NCBI GenBank assembly: GCA_035591015.1
Contig: JAXIUW010191402.1
Coordinates: 1 to 12,067 of the forward strand
Length of the DNA: 12,067 nucleotides
Origin: Cephalothrix simula
Lineage: Eukaryota; Nemertea; Palaeonemertea; Archinemertea; Cephalotrichidae
Direction: 5' to 3'
This document shows positions 6,970 through 12,067 of the stretch, one piece after another. Under the pieces are notes generated by a model, which saw only the letters and a list, made by a program, of their open reading frames with translations, was not told the origin of the DNA and searched no databases. The position numbers and the translations under genes were made by a program. Every line of letters begins with the position of its first letter. The first letter of the stretch is position 1.

Positions 6970-7090
6970 CTGACGAGTAAGGCGGATGCCATGTAGTACA
7001 TTTGGCATATTTTCGGGAGAGAGCGAGATCGAAGGGGTACATTCGATTCGCGACCGAACGGCCGTTGCTCGCCACGGTACAAGTCATGGG
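6970..7090. other. GC- and CpG-rich island without gene call
   Basis: About 120 bp stand out from the AT-rich background, with many CpG (GAGCGAGATCGAAGG, CGATTCGCGACCGAACGG) and the 10-bp palindrome AACGGCCGTT (7057-7066). No credible frame crosses it. It could be an old repeat fragment, a regulatory patch or an exon remnant. Confidence 0.4.
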
Positions 7091-7266
7091 CCTCTAAAGT
7101 AAAAAACAAACAGCAGGGGCGTGAAAATAGGCAAATTTTGACACAAAACTGGAAGTCGCTTAGCTATGACGCAATTCTGGGAGGAATGACACCACATTCC
7201 ATCATTTTAGCCCCAATGTAATGATGTGAGTGGGGTCCATCTGGTTTAGCTCGAAAAAAGCCGATT

Positions 7267-7503
7267 ATGCCCAAACCGCACCCACTGCCTATCATAAATA
7301 ACTACCTTTCCCATATTGGTGTAGAGTTTTTTTTAAATCATGCATTACAGGTTAACAGCAAGAACATTCTTAGATTGTTGGTCGTCAAGGAGACTCTCTC
7401 ATATCAAACTCAGCACCTATTAGTAAAACACATGAAAGGGCAAAATGTGTACATTAACGATGACCAACTTGGAAATTCTTCTTCGAAAATGATTTTGTAT
7501 TAA
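7267..7503 (+). other. Unassigned 78-codon open frame, probably not a gene
   Basis: The frame runs from ATG at 7267 to TAA at 7501. Its composition is less biased than other frames in the window, with a mixed hydrophobic and polar sequence (for example KNILRLLVVKETLSYQT). No signal peptide, zinc motif or transposase signature was seen. A decayed exon or chance frame are both possible. Confidence 0.15.
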
Positions 7504-7862
7504 TACAACCTCAGAGTGTATTTCCTACAAGCGCCACTCTAATAATTTGGGAATGATATCCGAGATACATTTTTATCAGTATTGATATTGATATTGCTGG
7601 AGCAATGAAGAAAGCAAATACCTTGACAAAAATGCCAATAATATCGAAGAGGAATAACTTAATGATGCTTGGGTGGAGACTTATTGCTCTCTTCATTATA
7701 ACATATATCATAAGTGACTATAAAAATATGTCTGATTTTTCATCTGATTACAATAGGAAAGTTTTAATTATTTTTCGGCCCTTGCAGAGAGACTGGAAAT
7801 TTTAGTCACTCTGCTGCGATAGATTCCCGCAATTTTCTTTCCACCGCTTGTATACCGTAAAT
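7504..7862. other. No recognisable gene
   Basis: Two frames of 66 codons on opposite strands (7511-7711 and 7605-7805) overlap and cannot both be real; neither is recognisable. The second copy of the 16-bp sequence TGGGTGGAGACTTATT lies at 7670-7685. Confidence 0.4.
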
Positions 7863-7863
7863 G

Positions 7864-8100
7864 GCTACCGCAATTACAATTTTGAATTTTTGAATACCTC
7901 AGATGCAAGTTATAGGAATTTAAAAACTCAGCTGTATTTTATTTCCTACCTTTATACCTACCTTGAGCTTTTAGGTAATCATAATTAACTGCTGGCCATG
8001 CAGAAAATATGAAAAAAGACACGAAAATACTTCAAATTTTTGTTCGGTTTTCTACAATTACCGCTGTCGCATATCATTTGCCGCTGTGGATTACGGTAGC
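7864..8100. repeat. Weak inverted repeat with scattered ACCGC motifs
   Basis: GCTACCGCAATTA (from 7864) is matched by TTACGGTAGC ending at 8100, with one difference over the shared core, giving a 237-bp span. TACCG and GCCGC motifs recur around it (7855, 7866, 8060, 8080, 8134). This may be a decayed short element. Confidence 0.35.
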
Positions 8101-8163
8101 TGAAAATTTTAGTGCAATTATACCACAGAAAATACCGTACGCACATTTGGAAGGGGCTGTCCC

Positions 8164-8179
8164 GTGATAGATCTATCAC
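8164..8179. repeat. Perfect 16-bp palindrome GTGATAGATCTATCAC
   Basis: All eight base pairs match without a spacer. It lies 62 bp upstream of a second perfect palindrome at 8242-8261. Confidence 0.8.
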
Positions 8180-8241
8180 TAAACCCTGCGAAAGTCTAAT
8201 AGATAAATTTTTTTAAAACATTGCCTTGTTGTAGATTAGGG

Positions 8242-8261
8242 TAATTCTGTGCACAGAATTA
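8242..8261. repeat. Perfect 20-bp palindrome TAATTCTGTGCACAGAATTA
   Basis: All ten base pairs match without a spacer. It could be a binding site for a symmetric dimer or a transposon remnant; the sequence alone does not say which. Confidence 0.8.
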
Positions 8262-8532
8262 AACCAGACAGCTTGATCAATTAAGGAAAGACGGATATCA
8301 CTATTTGATGGATAAATATTCTTCTGAAACTGGAAAACCTTGGGCATCATATTAAAGCTGCCTTTAATATTTAACAAATAAGAAGTGTGACACATTTGCG
8401 CCCAAACTGATCCAAGCCAAATAAAATGTCAAGTTCTCAGATTAAGAGGATATAAGGTTGATATAAAGTTGATCACTTTTGACGAAAGCTTAATATGTAA
8501 GACACACGCCCTGCATGATCAAAATATGATAC

Positions 8533-8588
8533 TATACTTATTTAAGTATATCACTGACGTCTATAAACGTCAGCCAGCAAGCTTATAG
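8533..8588. repeat. Two adjacent hairpins with a possible pseudoknot
   Basis: TATACTTA (8533-8540) and TAAGTATA (8543-8550) form the first hairpin with a 2-base spacer. Three bases later CTGACGT (8554-8560) and ACGTCAG (8567-8573) form the second, with the 6-base loop CTATAA. That loop is fully complementary to TTATAG at 8583-8588, so a transcript could form an H-type pseudoknot. No transcription evidence exists here. Confidence 0.5.
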
Positions 8589-8591
8589 ATT

Positions 8592-8798
8592 TTGCCATTC
8601 CCTGTATCACTGGAAAATGTTACCACATCAATTGTCTGCGAATCTTCCCTAACGAAAAAAAAAATAATTGCAACAGCACATTTTGTCTCACAGCAATTAA
8701 ACATTGTTAACGATAATATAAAAGATATTATAGAAAAGGTAGATAATGATTCAAAAAATTGTATTCTTTTTTCAAAATTCTATTTATTGAAGAATTGA
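8592..8798 (+). other. Unassigned open frame, possible decayed coding remnant
   Basis: A 68-codon frame from a TTG (no ATG at the start) to TGA contains the helix-prone stretch NIVNDNIKDIIEKVDND. A different plus frame just upstream (about 8576-8705) contains CITGKCYHINCL, a Cys-x-His-x2-Cys pattern of the sort seen in zinc-binding fingers. The frames overlap across a run of nine A bases where a frameshift would be easy. A decayed zinc-finger plus coiled-coil transposon protein would explain both, but this is speculation and chance is more likely. Confidence 0.15.
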
Positions 8799-9134
8799 TT
8801 AATGATGTAGAAATACCAATAAAACGGATGGTGCAGGTAACGGAAAAAGACAAAATATAAATTAATGATCAAAATGGCGGCTAGGTGAAACCCTCCAAAA
8901 ATCTTAAGCTCTTTTGATCGCTTTTCGTAAAACTAAAATATTATTTGATCTTTCAAGATGTAAATTATGGAGATGAAAAAATGTAGCCTTCAAACTACGT
9001 GTCATGTATATTTTAAAAATTCTTACAATATCTTAAGGACATAATCATCTTAAAGACACTATCATAAATTCAAAGGCAACTGAGATAGGATGACACTAAA
9101 TCTAACTCGATTTTCGGCTATAATATACAAGGAT
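8799..9134. other. No recognisable feature
   Basis: AT-rich sequence with no open frame of interest and no repeat noticed. Confidence 0.4.
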
Positions 9135-9181
9135 TGCCGCTGGTGTCAATTAATTAGCCCTAATTTGCGGCAATTAATTGA
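9135..9181. repeat. Nested inverted repeat
   Basis: TCAATTAATT (9146-9155) pairs perfectly with AATTAATTGA (9172-9181). TTGCCGC just outside the left arm (9135-9141) and GCGGCAA at the right arm (9167-9173) form a second, overlapping complementarity. Confidence 0.55.
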
Positions 9182-9450
9182 TCCCCATTGACTTGAGCCC
9201 ATGAGCAATCTAAGCAATTTTCGAAGTCAGTGCTAAGAATTTCTTAAGCTTAAATGATCATCAGCAACGATTCCAAAAATTAAGTATGTTTTAGAGATTC
9301 CTAAATGATCACTCCCACTTATTTTATAGCTATCATTTGCTATTTAAATTTTTTTCCGAGAGTGAAGTTAGGAACGAGTCAACAGAGACACCAAATCAAG
9401 GAAAAACCGTCTACGTCTTTAATGTTTGAGTGCATTTCCTATTAAACTTT
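9182..9450. other. No recognisable feature
   Basis: AT-rich sequence before the trinucleotide block, with nothing that I can support. Confidence 0.4.
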
Positions 9451-9689
9451 GGTGGTGCTGTTAGTGGCAGTGCTACTACTACCGCTACATGTACAACTAC
9501 CGATACTGCTGCTGCAGTTGTTGAGTGTTTTCCTGCTGGCGGAGGTGGTGTTATTCTGCTGTTTTTAGAGATGTTTGCATAGCTGCTGATACTACTAGTA
9601 CTGCTGTTGGTATTGGCACTGTTGCTTCTTATAGTGGATGCTGTGGTAGGGAAATTGATGATGATGCTGATGACGATGACGATGATGAC
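9451..9689. repeat. Degenerate trinucleotide-repeat block
   Basis: About 240 bp are dominated by three-base steps such as GGTGGTGCTGTT, GCTACTACTACC, GATACTGCTGCTGC, GATACTACTAGTACTGCTG and a closing GATGATGATGCTGATGACGATG. The right end is the purest. Frames stay open on both strands because the repeat is in threes: minus 9411-9692 (Ser, Thr, Ala, Val rich) and plus 9525-9797 (with an Asp run). Neither shows a domain, so I read this as a decayed compound microsatellite and not as a gene. Confidence 0.7.
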
Positions 9690-9892
9690 CATAGATTAGC
9701 TAATAAAATTAATTGCCTTGCATGTTATAATTCCTTGTTCAATAGATACAGCACTATAATCAATGAACTAGATGAGTATGGACCAAAAGAACTATAACTA
9801 AAGTTATCTAATCTAGGTATAGAGGTTAAACAACAAAGGTTCATCCAGTACGTCTATAACGTATCAATAATCATAATGATGATTCGAAGAAG
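9690..9892 (+). other. Stop-interrupted protein-like frame, unassigned
   Basis: The plus frame that leaves the repeat reads NKINCLACYNSLFNRYS (with a Cys-x2-Cys pair), then ELDEYGPKEL, a TAA at 9795-9797, and about 34 more open codons including NLGIEVKQQRFIQYVYN before TGA at about 9902. The composition is more protein-like than the rest of the window. It could be a pseudogene remnant of unknown family or simply chance. Confidence 0.15.
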
Positions 9893-9911
9893 AAAATATC
9901 AGTGATATTTT
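9893..9911. repeat. Perfect hairpin AAAATATCA-G-TGATATTTT
   Basis: Nine-bp arms (9893-9901 and 9903-9911) surround a single G. It follows a smaller ATAACT/AGTTAT palindrome at 9794-9807. Confidence 0.65.
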
Positions 9912-10228
9912 AATTGATTATACGGTTGCAATTACCTGGTGATATCAGGAAACTAATCATGCTCCAACAAAAGATTTTCTAGATTACACAGTATGATCCC
10001 ATCTAAATCATCACACCAAGCTATAACTTCTGCCATAAACCATGCTTTTGTGAACCTAATTATTAAAAGAAGACGTTTCTTTGACTTTGACACGAAGAAG
10101 ACGATAAAATGGTATGAAAGATGTAAAAATATTTGACAGCTATATACGTCATATACCAACTTTGAAAGTGCTGACTTTTAGCCTGCACAATTTAAAAATA
10201 GCATAGAAATCTGAAACCTCGCTGTAGT
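9912..10228. other. No recognisable gene; short minus-strand frame
   Basis: A 68-codon minus frame (9953-10159) has mixed composition (for example FTKAWFMAEVIAWCDDLDG). No family is recognisable, and no start context or neighbour supports it. Confidence 0.2.
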
Positions 10229-10263
10229 CGGAAAGGAAGTGTGTTCCTTTTTTTTCCGCCGAC
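10229..10263. repeat. Imperfect hairpin GTCGGAAAGGAA/TTCC..TTTCC.CCGAC
   Basis: A purine-rich arm (GGAAAGGAA) is followed, after GTGTG, by a pyrimidine-rich arm, with AAGGAA/TTCCTT perfectly paired in the core and CGG/CCG outside. The right arm has extra T bases. Confidence 0.4.
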
Positions 10264-10315
10264 ATAAGTAGAGGTAAAAACTAAGTTTTAAAAATAAAGT
10301 TATGAATTTTGAAAA

Positions 10316-10331
10316 AAAATCTTAAGATTTT
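10316..10331. repeat. Perfect 16-bp palindrome AAAATCTTAAGATTTT
   Basis: All eight pairs match without a spacer. It is entirely AT-rich apart from two G:C pairs. A shorter palindrome, TGAGTTAACTCA (10432-10443), follows about 100 bp later. Confidence 0.6.
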
Positions 10332-11663
10332 AATTAATATCAAAAAAGTAGTCCGAATTGTTATTACAGAGGAACCGAATTATTATGGATAATAATACGC
10401 GTTTGAATAGGATTGGAGTGATGCGGTCTTTTGAGTTAACTCAGATGAATGAAACCGATATCTTTTCATATTATACAATCACTTTACAATCATGAATGAT
10501 GATTTTAATCGACTATCGACTGGTCAATTTAATTTAGGATTATTCAAATGGAAAGAGGAGGATAATGTTATACAAAACGAAAATAGACATTTTTAGAAGG
10601 CCAAAATTTTATGAAATAAAAATTCTTGTTTATATTTATATACATTATATATCTAGTTAAGTATATGATCAATGGCTTCGACATAATCAATGTTTTGACT
10701 GCGAAAATTTTTAAAACTCAAACTATGGAGAAAATGTTATAAACTCGTAAGGAATGCTATAACGGATGAAGAAAAAACCCCTCATCTTTTGGAAAGATGT
10801 TTATTTTCCAAATTTTTATCAACTTCATATTATAGATAACAGAGGCTACTAGTATACTGTGGAATCAATTATGAAGTGTTTTACATAGTTCAGACACTGG
10901 AGGGGTTAATTTTTTAGTTTTTAATTAGACACTTGAATCTCTCGTAGGTACACTTGAAGCTAGTACTTGCAATGATAATTCGAAGCAAACAGCACACTAG
11001 AAAGACATTGATGCAATTCATGGTTGAGCATAACAGTCTCGAGAATTTTTTAATAAATATTTCTGGCAGGAACTATTCAAATTGAGCGACAAAATTTTAA
11101 ACGCAAGAAACTAAGTTCAATTATAGTTACTCTTGTCAAGAATCAATATAATAAACAGAATAAATGTGACCAACACTCACGTCAAAGTCAAGTTTGGAGG
11201 AGAAATCAAATTCGTTTTATTCAATTTATTAACCTCAATATTTCCAGAAATCTGTCTCGAGGGGTCCAATAACCATTGACAGAAATACCAGGAGACTATT
11301 TACAGTTTAACGTTCCCGTGCTAAAACAAAAATTATACTAGCCCTTTTGTAACAGTTGCACCTAAATTTAGAGTTAAAGGATTATTATATGCAGGTTTTA
11401 TATTACATGTACAATAAATGGTTTTGAAATCTATCAGGAAGCAGGAAGGTTTCAATTTTGACAAATTGATGAAAAATGTGTCATCTATCAACTGCAGTTT
11501 CAGAAAATTTCCAGTAAATATATTTTATCGAAAATTAATGTTTTCGCAGGTTTTCCGGCAGAAAATTGAATCAAAGCGACGCGTCTCTTGATGGTAATCC
11601 ATGTAAATATTGGCGCAAAAATAAATTCTAAAACTATAAAATAAAACAAAATTCTCCTAAATA
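10332..11663. other. AT-rich stretch of ~1.3 kb with no recognisable gene
   Basis: No frame reaches 60 codons here. The structures noticed are TGAGTTAACTCA (10432-10443) and a 7-bp hairpin CATCTTT-TGG-AAAGATG (10783-10799). No tandem repeat or transposon end was identified. Confidence 0.45.
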
Positions 11664-11710
11664 TAATGACGTAGTACTGTTACTATAGTAACATGATGTA
11701 ATACGCATTA
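11664..11710. repeat. Compound palindrome centred on TGTTACTATAGTAACA
   Basis: A perfect 16-bp palindrome (11678-11693) is flanked by arms 11664-11677 (TAATGACGTAGTAC) and 11698-11710 (GTAATACGCATTA), which are complementary with one extra base and one mismatch. The 47-bp whole could be a solo transposon tip pair or a strongly cruciform-prone site. Confidence 0.6.
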
Positions 11711-11868
11711 GATAGTTTCATGCGTGATATAAGCTAATAAGAAATAGTTTTTATTCTAAATTCGGAAATAGACGGTTATCAATAAAATTAACATCTAATA
11801 CATGTACCATTTAAAACAATTGGCGGTTAGTGCCGTAAAAGATTCAAAATCCATAACGTCCTCATATA
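11711..11868. other. No recognisable feature
   Basis: AT-rich spacer between two palindromic elements with nothing else noticed. Confidence 0.4.
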
Positions 11869-11989
11869 ATATTATTAAACACTCTGGAGTGTGATTCGAT
11901 GTGTAATTCGAGAAAAAACACGAGCCCGAAGTGCGAGTGTTTTTTCAAGAATTACGCATCGAATCACTCTCCAAACCGTTTAATAATAT
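11869..11989. mobile_element. MITE or foldback element with 53-bp arms
   Basis: Arms 11869-11921 and 11937-11989 are complementary in 46 of 53 positions around a 15-base loop. The arms begin ATATTATTAAAC and end GAAAAAACAC. Conserved blocks inside are GTGATTCGATG and GTAATTC. The loop, with the ends of the arms, reads CACGAGCCCGAAGTGCGAGTG, which is CpG-rich. Small size, long perfect-length arms and lack of coding capacity indicate a non-autonomous transposable element. Flanks are AT-rich (TATAAT near both ends), so a target duplication cannot be defined with confidence. Confidence 0.75.
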
Positions 11990-12067
11990 CTATAATTATA
12001 CGATCAATATTATTTGTCGTGATTTTATCATTTATTTGGTATTTATTTATTGATATAAACAAAAGAA
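11990..12067. other. AT-rich right edge
   Basis: Simple AT-rich sequence with repeated TATTTATTT-like words and no supported feature. Confidence 0.4.

Overview
The window looks like non-coding nuclear DNA from a eukaryote, most likely an invertebrate animal. It is AT-rich throughout. No reading frame looks like a conserved protein, no rRNA, tRNA or CRISPR array was found, and the few open frames are 60-98 codons long, low in complexity, and mutually overlapping. The ends and debris of short transposons and degenerate tandem repeats fill much of the identifiable sequence. The phylum cannot be settled from the sequence. The terminal module at 1-154, with repeated CCCTGACTTTT and a CAGGGTGGCC end, is a kind widespread in metazoan genomes, which argues against a prokaryote or a plant.

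Layout, left to right. 1-154 is the end of a CAGGGTGGCC-type DNA transposon. 161-236 and 517-583 are two copies of one GC-rich repeat that differ by a 9-bp deletion in a hairpin; two diverged inverted repeats lie between them. 746-840 and 2616-2725 are diverged copies of another repeat. 1556-1750 is a decayed CAGCATTA-type minisatellite. 2204-2292 holds a hairpin and two adjacent palindromes. 3665-3743 is a short CGGGGACGAATTGTCC-type tandem repeat inside a 9-bp inverted repeat. 4466-4625 is a probable MITE with nested hairpins.

The most striking object is 5454-5966, an element of about 513 bp. It has near-perfect inverted ends, eleven exact CACGTG palindromes and three tandem copies of a 92-bp unit. 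From 7.8 to 10.4 kb there are several perfect palindromes and hairpins (8164-8179, 8242-8261, 8533-8588, 9146-9181, 9893-9911, 10316-10331) and a decayed trinucleotide-repeat block (9451-9689). The right end carries a palindromic element at 11664-11710 and a clear 121-bp MITE with 53-bp arms at 11869-11989.

No genes work together here. The window reads as intergenic or intronic repeat-rich DNA. If an undescribed system is present, the best candidate is the CACGTG-rich inverted-repeat element, as a non-autonomous transposon family that carries dense E-box-like sites.
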